From Brachionus manjavacas (lineage: Eukaryota; Rotifera; Eurotatoria; Ploima; Brachionidae), in assembly GCA_019054805.1 (NCBI GenBank), contig JAHQIY010000016.1, positions 1,178,001 to 1,242,000 of the forward strand: DNA of 64,000 bases, given 5' to 3'. Each line of letters opens with the position of its first letter. Within the stretch, counting starts at the first letter, position 1. The notes under the pieces are model-generated. The model was given only the letters and a program-made list of their open reading frames with translations, made no database searches and was not told where the DNA came from. Shown here piece by piece: positions 10,893 through 21,254 of this stretch. Made by a program: the position numbers and the translations under genes.

Positions 10893-13800
10893 TTAGAAAA
10901 CTTCAAAAAAATCTTCTTTTACATAGCACTGGCAATTGCAACTCATCACAGGACATTCTGGATTAGTGCTTAATTTTTTAAAAATATAGACTTTTCTTGT
11001 AAAGATGGAGCCTTACCTAAACCAGCCTTCTAAATGTCCAAGATGACCACCGTGACTACATTTTTGACAAAATAAAAACCAATAGGTCATTTTATTTTTA
11101 TTTCCCAGAAATGCAGATTTGGGCGGATCAACTGTCATATAAAGTTGGCACACTGAGCACCTTAGGGATGGTTTCTGACATTGTTGACATGCAATGCCAT
11201 TATTAGCAAACTGCTCCAAGGGCTGAACTCTGGTCCTTCTCCTTGTAGATAAATTATTACCACAAGACAGGCATCTTATAAACACCTTAGGATCTTGGGG
11301 TTTTGCTATTTTAATGTCAAAGTGTGCTCTCTGCTCCCACAACATCCAAATGTCGAGCAGATTTCGGTAACTTTCAATCCAGTCATTGACATATTTATTT
11401 GTCAATATTTTAGCACAATTCGAATTGATTATGACCACAGCTGGCGTCTGAACATCACTAGTACGATTTATGTAGAACTGAAATAGATCAATGCAATCAA
11501 AATTAAGACCGGTTAACAGAATACCGTACAAATTCCCATCTTTTATAAAACTGCTGGTCAAAGTTTTTAAATAAGAACTTAACTGTTTTTTTTTTGAAAA
11601 ATAAATTTTTTTTTGAATTTTTCATTTTACTTTACCTCATTTTTTAGCATGCTCATAGCTATGCAAATCCGGTCTGGTAATTTTATATTAGGATCATTAT
11701 ACTGTAGTATAAATTTAAAAAAAAAAAATAATTATTTTGTTATTTTACTATGCTGAAATTGGCGTTGTAGTCCGGATCATTTTTGTAAGCAAACAAAGCT
11801 TTCAAATATGGATTTGAGATTTTTTCCAAAATTTTACCAGATTCTTTATTGCTTAAACTCTTGCGATTAATTATTAGCGACAGAGTAAGAGCCAAATATT
11901 CATTTGAGTTTTCTAAATAACTTTTTTCAATATAAATTAAAATATTATTATTATTTTACTTTTGTATGAAGCATTTTTTAAGATTTCAATTGATTTTTCT
12001 AGTCTATTATTAAACATGGCAATACAAGCAGCCCTTTCAAATTCCCCTTGTGATTCCAGTCTGCAAAAAATCAATTAAAAATCTCTAAGTAATTTACTGT
12101 CATCCTTACTCTGTCACTGTTTCTGACCAATTATACCATCCACACAATTTTAAAATATATTCTCTAACAAAAAATTGAAAATTTAAACAACTCTAAGATA
12201 AAAAATTAGGCATTATAAATAAGCCTAATGGCTTTGTAAACTGTATCTGTTGAAACATTTAAAATATATCACATTAATTTAGTAATTATAACGCTCTGTA
12301 ATGAAATGTGATTTTCTTGCATTTAAATTTATATGTATTTTTGGAATTTTTGAGAGGATGGAATTTGGTGACATATGAGATGTATGTTACATGACCAATT
12401 TTGAGTTTTAATAAAGAAAAATATAAAAATTATTTTTTTCATTTTTCTTCTAAATTTCAAATGCCAAAAATTGTTAAATCAAAATTTTAATTTTATACCT
12501 TTTAATTTTATTAAAATCTTCAGCAAAATTTTCCGGTGAAGGTGCTTTAAAAGAAATTATTAGAACAATAAAAATCCGGAATTAGAAATTTACTTGAAAA
12601 AATGGCTTTTATCCCAGAAAATTTTTCAAAATAAACTTGTTCAATTCTATTAGAAGCTAAAACAAAATTTTCGTATAAATTAAATTTCATAGCAACAATA
12701 ATTTACTATCAAGCCACTGCCACACAAACTTGATCTCCTGTTCACTTTTATCATTTGATAACAAGCTTATATTTTTCAAAAAGCTTTTAATTCCGTAAAA
12801 GTTTTTCGCTCTATTTTTTATTTTTTCGCCTATGTCTATTTCTTCATCGATTTTTTCGCTTTGAACTGTGCATACTTTATCACCCACTGCAAAATTAAGA
12901 GTTTCATTAAATGACATTCCCTTTAAAAAATAAACAGAAAATTTTTTCTAAATTTTAATATAATTTACAATAGGTGAGTACTCGGCAACTATTAAATCAG
13001 CAAGTTTAAGAGCATTCGGATCAGTAAAAGTGGCCATTAGCTTGTTACAATCTTTGCTATGCCAGCTAAATGAATTAATGGCGAAAGAACTTTTGTAATG
13101 CTTATAATCTTCACAATGAAATTAATTAAAGTGTATTTAAAAAAAAAATTCTACATTGAATTTGTTCCTTGATCAAAGAGTCATTTCCTTCTTCCAAACG
13201 GTAGACATTAACATTTGGCGAATTCTCACTTAAAACTGCCAGTCGATTCGACTTTGACGGACAAAACTGGATACTTTTAATGGGTTTGGATTCTTCAATA
13301 AAATCAACAGGCTCTTTGTAGTCTCGAACTTTTCTCAAATCCCATAAAGCTATTTTATTCTGTAAGAATTTTTTGTTAATTTTATATGCATTAAAAAAAA
13401 AAAATTGTTACTTGATTAAAAGAGGCTGCTTTAAAGCTGTTAATAGGATCAATAGAAAATCCGTGAATGTAATCGGTTTTTAAAGATTCAATCGATTTGC
13501 AGCTGACTTTGGTAAAATTACCACAATTGAAAAAAAATTTCAAAATTTACCTCTCAAATCAAATATTGACAACCTATCTTCAAATGAAGCAAACAAAATA
13601 TCGGACATCTGAAAGTTCCATGCAAATGAAAGGCATGCATCAGTCTCATCTTAAGCTAAATTGATATTTTTTTTTAAGTTTGGAAAAAAAATACCTAATT
13701 GATAAGCTGGATTTGTGCTTACACCACCAAGATCCCAAATACAAATTGAGCTTGAATTTTCTGTTTTATCAAAGCCAAGACCTAACTAGGAATAAAAAAA

Positions 13801-14372
13801 TACACATTATAATTTTTACTTTTCTTTCCTTTATTACATAAGAGCTTTTAGTTGGATTCCATTCGATTTGGTTGCATTTTCTGGATGTTCCAACATTTAG
13901 CAATGGTACTAGAAAAATATTAAAAGTTTTATAGAAGTGTTTTCGTGAATTATACTAGTAGGTCTTTCCTCGTGATCGAACATGCGTATAATTCTTATTT
14001 GACTGGAATCGTTTTCAAAAAGAGCAATCATGTATGGATTAGAGAATGGATGCCATGAAATCATCTAAAAATTTAAATGATTCTTTCAATAAATATTTTA
14101 AAAACAGCTTACTTTTTGTTTAGAACTGCTGTTAATTGAACCAATTAGTCTGGCGCATGTACTCTCCGAAACGAAAATGTTATTCTCATTCCGATTTTTG
14201 ACTAAACTGGAGATATGCAAAAATTTGTTTTTTTTAGAATCATAATTATCTTACATGAAGTATCAATGCTGGTCAATCTATAAAAATTGACAGAATTTCC
14301 AACAAGAATAAAATCTTCGTCTACCAATGGTGACCATTTAATTTTAATTTCGTTTGCTGGGTTACTTGACAT
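10893..14372 (-). CDS. MIOS: MIOS, GATOR2 complex subunit (WD40 and zinc-ribbon/RING protein)
   Basis: MIOS is a scaffold of GATOR2, which activates TORC1 at the lysosome in response to amino acids. The gene has many short exons. The start is the ATG at 14372 (MSSNPANEIKIKWSP, like the start of the WD40 region). A WD-type exon lies at 13126-13338. The helical region and C-terminus are the most telling: GILLTGL, INRTSDVQT and WIESYRNLLD at 11017-11560, then paired CxxC motifs (CLSCG, CQQCQ, CSVCQ) and CQKCSHGGHLGH. The last intron (10969-11016) splits the Ser codon after GWF. The final exon 10893-10968 supplies ECPVMSCNCQC before TAA. The middle exons were not all resolved, so the full protein length is uncertain. 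The gene downstream side abuts the transposon ending at 10800. Confidence 0.92.
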
Positions 14373-15970
14373 TTTCACTTTTTTCGTGTTTAAATTTTAA
14401 ATTTTAAATTTTTTGTTTTTTTATAATTAAATAAATCACGTGTAAATTTTAAAAAGATTTAATTTTAGTCTTAATTTTGAAAACAATTACATAAAATTAT
14501 TTCAAATTGATTTTTTAGATAATGATTTGATCAAGATCATAAAATAGAGTATAAATTGGCCTGTCTTTTTTCAACATGATTAAAAAAATTTAATCGGTAT
14601 AATCAATAAACTATATATTTATTGATATTTTTATTTTAAAAATCATAAATCAAGAATAGTGTTTAAAAAAAAGTCTTTAAGGATTCTAATTTAAAAAAAA
14701 AACTAGAAATTTGCATGAATAATTTTCAAAATTTACAATTTACGATAAAAAAATTTATCAGAGATGAATAGCCTCAAAAATCTCTTAAAAAATTTAATAA
14801 AATAAAATACGAAAAAAAATCATTATAAATTCTATTAAAGTTTATAGGTTAAGTTCAACTAACAAAATCTTTGACTTAAGGTCGAATAAATACCTTGTTT
14901 TTAATTTAACGAAACCGATTTTTAATTCAATTTTTATTTAAAAATTGATAATTATATAAAAAAAAGTTTTAAATTTTTTTTTACTTGAGTATAGATGCCT
15001 TTCGATACCAATACTTATGTGAGTTTTTTGCCAATCAACACAACTCTTCTTACATTTTCCGGATTTATTTTATTACGACGTTCCCAAACACTATACTCGG
15101 TTTATAAAAATCAATTGAATTCTTATTTGACTGGAATAAGCAATGGATCATAATTTTTTGTATGAAAAAAATTATGACTGTATTACAAAAAAAATTTGTT
15201 CTGACGGAACCAACGTTCCAGGAGTACAAAATTTTCTAATGAAAATCTGATAAAGAATAGGTTATTTTTCTCATTTTGTTTCCAAGACTTTACAGGCTCA
15301 ATCTTTTTTGTAGGTTCTAAATTGTATCTATAAAATTCGTTGTCCAAGGCATTTAATTTTTCGGCAGATTTTTTAGATTGATAATGAGAAAACTAAAAAA
15401 AAATTTTTTTTAATAAATCAAATGTCGCATTGTGAGGCAAAATTTGCTACATCAGCTGTTACTTTTAAAAAAATTTTCTTCAATTAAAGACATTTGTTTC
15501 TCCGACGTTAATAAACGCATAAAATAAAACAATTTTTTTTTTTGAAAATTTTTAAATTTCTTTTTTTAATATTTTTTTGCATTTTTGGTCGTCCCTGATA
15601 ATGAGTCCTAAAATCAAAAAATTGGAATCGTTTTTCTTCTGAATAAGAATTTAGCGTAAGATCGATTTGATTTTTTGGGTTACGTTGATTTGTTATACAA
15701 TTTCTGGAATCGACTAAGTTAAGTCTTATTTGAGCTCAATTGGAAACTGCTCAATATTACCAAACTTCCTAATATAACTTTCTAGTGTTATATTAGAAAG
15801 TTAGCTAACAATTTTATTTTTTTTCAGAGATTATTCATTATTTATTTTTTTACCACTACATTGCATATTTATCTTCGGGTGTCCTGTAAAAAAATATTGC
15901 TTATATTGTTCATATCATGAAAATTTTTTATTTTATTTTAAACCAGTAAAAAAATTTTTTTTTAAAACTG
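14373..15970. repeat. Gene-free spacer with a dispersed repeat copy and a hairpin
   Basis: The stretch at about 14790-14925 (TTAAGTTCAACTA, then TTTTTAATTTAACG-AAAC) is repeated in diverged form at 20850-20982. A near-perfect inverted repeat with 16-base arms and one mismatch occurs at 15763-15778 and 15787-15802. No ORF of note. Confidence 0.45.
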
Positions 15971-15988
15971 TTTGTATTTAAACTTAAC

Positions 15989-16050
15989 AAAATTTTTGAA
16001 TTTAGAAAAATTTCCAATGAGAGTGGATCCGTACTCAGATCATTATTTAC
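15989..16050 (+). repeat. 62 bp direct repeat, left copy
   Basis: Identical to 16876-16937 except for two adjacent substitutions (CC versus TT). The copies bracket the LINE fragment; see the finding on long target duplications. Confidence 0.8.
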
Positions 16051-16740
16051 TTCATGAATACCTTAGTGATTTAAACTTAGCTAGAGACAAAAAGCTTACA
16101 ACTTTATCATTATTTATTGATTTTGGGAAAGCATTCGATTTAATTGATTCAAATCTTCTACTTTTAAAGTTATTTCATTATGGGTTTGATGACGATTCGT
16201 TAGGTCTTCTTTCGAACTATTTAACTAATTGATCACAAATAGTTCGTCTGGGTAATGAAAAATCTAAACCAATATCTCTAAAATTAGGAGTACCACAAGG
16301 ATCAGTGTTAGGTCTACTACTTTTTCTTATTTTCGTAAATGACTTGCCATTTATGTTAAAGAATCCTAGTATAAAATGTTTGCAGATGACACGACAATTA
16401 AGCACTCAGATAAGGAGTTAGAAACAGTACTTAAAAACTTTCATAAGGACATTGAAAACCTAAGTAATTGGTGTATTTATAACAAAATTGATATAAACTG
16501 GACTTAAACATTTTGTATGATCTTTTCCCATAAAAAGATCAAAAACCCGGATAGGATAAATTTATGTGGAAAGAATATACAAGTTGTTTCTGATATAGTT
16601 CTTTTAGGTTTTAAAATAGATGATGATCTAAATTTTTCAAAACTTGCTTGTAGTATTTCTTTGGTATAAAAAGATTTTGTAAAAAAATTTAAAAATTTTA
16701 ATTTAAACATTAAATTGTTTAATTTTTTCAACTAAATTAT
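15989..16740 (+). pseudogene. LINE reverse transcriptase fragment, CR1/jockey-like
   Basis: Plus-strand frames give the palm of a reverse transcriptase: DFGKAFDLID (motif A), GVPQGSVLG (motif B) and, after a frameshift near 16375, FADDT (the catalytic YADD-type box). A later LGFKIDDDLNFS stretch follows. In-frame stops occur after YLTN and after DINWT. The copy is dead and lacks both the endonuclease and the thumb end. It lies between two copies of a 62 bp direct repeat (15989-16050 and 16876-16937). Confidence 0.85.
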
Positions 16741-16875
16741 TTTTATACACAATTAAACTAGATTTTATTCTTTTTATTAAAAAATATATTAAATTTAAAT
16801 TTTATTTTGAATAAATGAAGTGTTAATCGGTATTTTTTGACAGGGGCACTAGCCTATTGAATAACCTTGAAACTT

Positions 16876-16937
16876 AAAATTTTTGAATTTAGAAAAATTT
16901 CCAATGAGAGTGGATTTGTACTCAGATCATTATTTAC
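16876..16937 (+). repeat. 62 bp direct repeat, right copy
   Basis: Partner of 15989-16050. Similarity extends a few bases further left with a 2-base indel. There is no open frame here. Confidence 0.8.
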
Positions 16938-17880
16938 CAGTCGAAAACTTACACTCCCATCTGTTAAGTTTTTTAAGTTTTTTTTTATTTTGTTTAATAT
17001 TTTAAAAACTTATTTGTAATGACTGAATCTTTTCAGTTAAAAAAAAAATTAAATTTATATAATTATTTATAAAATATTTTTTAATAAAATAATTTATAAT
17101 AATTCTCAAATTAGAATAAAATATTTGTGGTCAGACCGGTCTGAGACGGACCGTCTTAAAGACCGATTCCATATTTTTAATACATTACTCTTGACGAAAA
17201 AACATCATTAGCGATACATAGGTTTTTTCCATAATTTTGTTCACATCTAGGACGAAATCATTTCGTCTTGAAATTGGAAAGTTTCCGCTTGATGAGATAT
17301 TTACTCCAAGTTTCATTTCAGTGGATTATGGCTTTTTAATAGTTTGATATCTTATAATAATTTATAAAAGTGGCTCGTAACTTATCAGTTAAAGTAAATA
17401 TGATATTTTTTTCTATCAAAAGACTTTTCTATCTTGCTACTTCATTACTGTCCAACTCTGATCAATCGTTTTAATAGCTTCTCTCTGACTCGTGGTGGCC
17501 ATCCCTTCTCGCTGATACCATATAATGTAATATAGGGCGATAGAAAGATTGCTATAACTAATTCTTTATCAAATAATAAGAATGCTATAACATTTTTTAT
17601 TTTATTTTATTAAGTAAATTCTGATCGAGCCAAACTCCTTCAGGAAAAGAAAAAAAGCAAGTTTCCGTTAGTTTTATATATTTTGAATACATGGTAAGTC
17701 ACAATGTTAATAATTGGTTGTTCAGAACTGAAGGAAATTGAAGTTATCAAGTATTAAGCAAGGTAAGGAAAATATTCATCAATCAGGAGGTATAAACCAC
17801 ACAATGGTGTTGCAAGATTGCATATTTCTTAGGGCTAATTACCGCTTCTTATTCTTTTACTAGTCTAGTTACCAGAGGTA
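16938..17880. other. Spacer without a recognised gene
   Basis: Contains a locally GC-richer stretch with GACCGGTCTGAGACGG near 17133, which looks like a repeat end, but I found no partner in the window. Confidence 0.35.
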
Positions 17881-18445
17881 CTGATTTTTTTAGACCACAC
17901 CTGATATAGTTCTCCTATGAGTATTTAGTTTATCTAAGGCTAGATAGTGGAGTTGTTCTAGGGGAGTGTCCATTTTCAGTTTTAATATTGAACGAAAAGC
18001 TGTATTTTGAATAACTTGAAGTTTCCTATTAGACTCATTTGAAAGTAGATTTAAGCATGGAAATGAGAAGTCAATGATTGATCCGATAAGGGTTTTATAA
18101 AGTGTACTTAGAGTGTACTGACTAAGTCCCCGACTTTTGTATGATAATATTTTAATTAAGTTTAATCTTGAGTTACAATTCTCCTTTATTTCATCAATGT
18201 AGTTCTTAAAGGAAAGTTTATTGTCCAAAATTATACCTAAGAATTTAATTGTATTGGTACACGGGAGATTATGGTTAAATAAATTCAGTTTTAGGTTAAA
18301 TATTTTTTACTTTTAGAGAAAATTGTGTTCGAGGATTTGGTCACTGATACATTCATTTTCCATTTTACTAGCCATGGTTCTAATTCCTTCAGATAATTAT
18401 TTAAATAACAAAAAATTGATTTGCTCATATTGGAATCAAGTACGT
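17880..18445 (-). pseudogene. LINE reverse transcriptase thumb/C-terminal fragment
   Basis: The minus strand shows MSKSIFCYLNNYLKELEPWL and WKMNVSVTKS, then after breaks KFLGIILDNKLSFKNYI and a YKTLIGSIIDFSFPCL region ending LDKLNTHRR. This is the order found between the catalytic box and C-terminus of jockey-like elements. Stops and frame changes near 18300 make it a pseudogene. Confidence 0.8.
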
Positions 18446-19265
18446 GACTAGATTCTTAAGAATAACAAAGATGCATTTATAAATTGCCAAATAAGGTAAA
18501 TTGAATTTTAATTAATTCTAGATGATAAATTTTTCAAGACATGAACTAATCAACTATTAATATGACATATCGATGAAAAAAGAAAAGACGCCTCTGAAGT
18601 CGAACTTAAATACAAATAATGAGAAGCCCAATATGTAGAGAAATATTTTTTTACAAGAACTCATAGAATAAATAACATAAACAGCACATCTTTTTGTACC
18701 CAAATTAGTGTGTTGGAAAAGCGGCTATTTACAAATTGCCTCGACTATCCTCCTAAACTAGTTAAATCCTTAATAGAATTTAGCAACAAAAGTAAAAATT
18801 GGTGTTGTAGACTCAGTTAAATTCGTTTTAAATAAAATCGTCGCCTCTATGGAACAAAAAAATTAAATTTTTTTTATCTTTACAAGGTTTCAAATAATCC
18901 CATAAGGGTTAATTTCAGTATAAGATAAAAAGAATGTATAAATGAAATATTTTACGTTAACATAAACATAGTTGTTTATGAATCGGTTAGGAATCGATCG
19001 GCTTGAATAGAATTTTTATCTAATTCAATTTTTAATAATAACTTTTATATTTTCAACTTTTTTTTCTTTTTTTTTTATTTTTACTTGTTCATATAGAAAC
19101 AGCTTTACAGAAAACTTAAAACTCAATTGAAGGAAATTTAAGGTCATTTAGTTTCACAAAATATACTAAATCTCTTTTTTCTCTATCTCTTTTTTATTTT
19201 TGTATCTCTATTAATATACTAAAAAGAGATACAAAATATACAAAATATATTAAATAGAGTCTAAG
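18446..19265. other. Spacer with a short unassigned coding-like stretch
   Basis: Around 18710-18820 a plus-strand frame reads VLEKRLFTNCLDYPPKLV, which looks protein-like and may be a transposon relic, but I cannot assign it. The rest is AT-rich. Confidence 0.3.
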
Positions 19266-19269
19266 GATG

Positions 19270-20545
19270 TAAAAACGCGAACTGACAAGAGTAGATCAAA
19301 TGAAGTACCTGGGAGTATCCTTTAAAAAGATGATGACAAACCACACTCACATCAAATGCAAACAAACTGCATCAAACATGGCAGCGCTTAAGTTTAAAGG
19401 AAGTGTCATTAGCACCGGCCTAGACTTTAATATAAAGGCTCAGATGCACCAAACGTATATAAGATCAGTGCTTCTTTATGGGCTGGATGCTCTAGCCATT
19501 AATCAGACAGAAACTAGGAAGATACAAGTAATTGAATCAAACATTCTTAAAAGTATGTTCGGACTACCAAGACATTCAAAGAGCTCTGCATTTGCAAACG
19601 CCTTGGGAATCGACACAATTGAATCTCGAATAATTCGCGCCAAGTGTGGTCTTTTACAGAGTTGTTTTTAAGTCACAAGTCTTAAGTCAAGTCAAGTCAA
19701 TGACTTAAAATTATTTTTTTTTTTTTTAAGTCAAGTCAATGACTTAAAATTATTTTTTTTTTTTTTAAGTCAAGTCAATGACTTAAAAATTTTTAAGTTT
19801 AAAAAATCGTTAAAAAAAAGCGGCAAGTCAAAGTTACGGTCAACATTGTGGCGGGCGGTCATTTAGCCGTTCAGCTTGGCGGCCAGAATTTGGGACTGCG
19901 GCGCTGAAAAAAAAGATGCCAAAATATCATAAAAAATTAAAAAGTTAAGAAAATTAAATATGTTTATTAATTAAAAAAAAAACATAATTTTATTAAAAAA
20001 AAAAAAAATTTAAGTCAAGTCATAACTTTGACTTAAAAAAAAAAAAATTTAAGTCAAGTCATAACTTTGACTTAAAAAAAAAAAAATTTAAGTCAAGTCA
20101 TAACTTTGACTTAAATTTTTGTGACTTAGACTTAAAACTGTGACTTAAAAACAAGTCTGGTCTTTTAATAAGATTATGCGAGAATTTGCTGACTTACACC
20201 TTCCTAAATCAATTATTGGCGATTAGAAACAGCTTACCTAATGATCTTAATTGTAAATCATTTATAAAAAACATTGAAAGTATAATTGGAATTCAAGGCA
20301 CTGTTATCGATATCATACTCAAATTAGCCCGTTTTTTACCCAAGATTTACTTTTCCATATTTGAAATGTTGTCAGAATCTGAAATGGTTAAAAGGATAAG
20401 AGGTTTACTAAAACTAGGTTCTCTTATTGCGCTCTTGAAACCAGAAAAGATGCAAGAAAAACAATAAGTACTCAGCTATCAAATTTTTTATTTATCTATA
20501 CGTCGCCTTTTGGTGTTTTACTCGAATTAAATAAATAAATAGAGA
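19270..20545 (+). pseudogene. RTE-like LINE 3' half, interrupted by a hAT MITE
   Basis: The plus strand reads VDQMKYLGVSF, then YIRSVLLYGLDALAINQTE and an ALGIDTIESR region up to AKCGLL at about 19656. The same frame logic resumes after the inserted element at about 20160 with IRLCENLLTYTFLNQ and NSLPNDL, ending at KPEKMQEKQ (20467). The 3' UTR (GGTGTTTTACTCGAATT) ends in (AAAT)n near 20545. It is 5'-truncated and inactive. Confidence 0.8.
19657..20159. mobile_element. hAT-type MITE, 503 bp, with perfect 8 bp target duplication
   Basis: The element begins CAGAGTTGTTTTTAAGTCAC and ends with the reverse complement of CAGACTTGTTTTTAAGTCAC, a 20 bp terminal inverted repeat with one mismatch. It is flanked on both sides by GTCTTTTA (19649-19656 and 20160-20167), the 8 bp duplication expected for hAT. 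Subterminal AAGTCAAGTCAATGACTTAA-type units are tandemly repeated three times at the left, and inverted three times at the right. A GC-richer core lies at about 19820-19910. It carries no transposase. Confidence 0.9.
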
Positions 20546-20559
20546 TACAAGCGGTTCTA

Positions 20560-20760
20560 CAAGCGCTCTATCGAAAAAAATCAACATACATACATTATTG
20601 CTCTTTGTGATTCGGAAAATGCATTGATTTCTATTTCAACTGAAGAACATAATCATGATATCGATGAAGCAGAAAATAACTTTTTGAATAAAAAAGTCAA
20701 GGAAAAAATAACCAAATTATATAAAACCAGAAGCCTTCATGGATGATATAGAATAAATAT
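20560..20760 (+). pseudogene. Possible MULE/FLYWCH-type zinc-finger remnant
   Basis: A plus frame reads RFYKRSIEKNQHTYIIALC followed 16 residues later by EEHNHD, then a Lys-rich helix-like run and a stop. Cys followed by HNH is typical of the N-terminal finger of MULE-type transposases. Only one Cys is visible and there is no start. The fragment is short. Confidence 0.35.
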
Positions 20761-21254
20761 CCTGTAAAAAAAAAAATTTAGCTGACGAAAAGAAATACAT
20801 CTCTTTTAGAAAACTCTCATCTTCATTTTAAATTTAATAAAGTAAAAATGAAAAAAAAATTTATTTAAATTTTATTATTAAAGTTTATAAATTACAAAAT
20901 TTATCTTAAATTTAAGTTAAGTTCAACTAGTAAAATTTCGACTCAAAGTCGTTTAAATGCTTGGTTTTTAATTTAACGGAAACACAATTGGAACATGACA
21001 AAAAAAATTAATCCTATTCGGACCAAAAAACAGTGAAAAAACAAAAGAAAAAAAAGAAGGACTAATTGCGGCCAAAATGCTGAACAAAAAATGTCCCAAA
21101 ATAAACAAAAAGCAAAAAACAACAATATCTCTCAAAATGCTTTAATTCTAGAACAAATTTTTAATAAGAAAAAAATTGACAGCCAAAAAAAAAAAAAACC
21201 CAAATTATTTACAAAACGGCTACAATAATACTTAGAAAAAAAAATGCAAAAAAA
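20761..21254. repeat. Dispersed repeat copy and 3' flank of the Tudor gene
   Basis: 20800-20982 is a diverged copy of the sequence at 14760-14925. The A-rich remainder (21000-21254) probably holds the 3' UTR of the Tudor gene; an exact poly(A) signal cannot be fixed because the whole stretch is A-rich. Confidence 0.45.
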
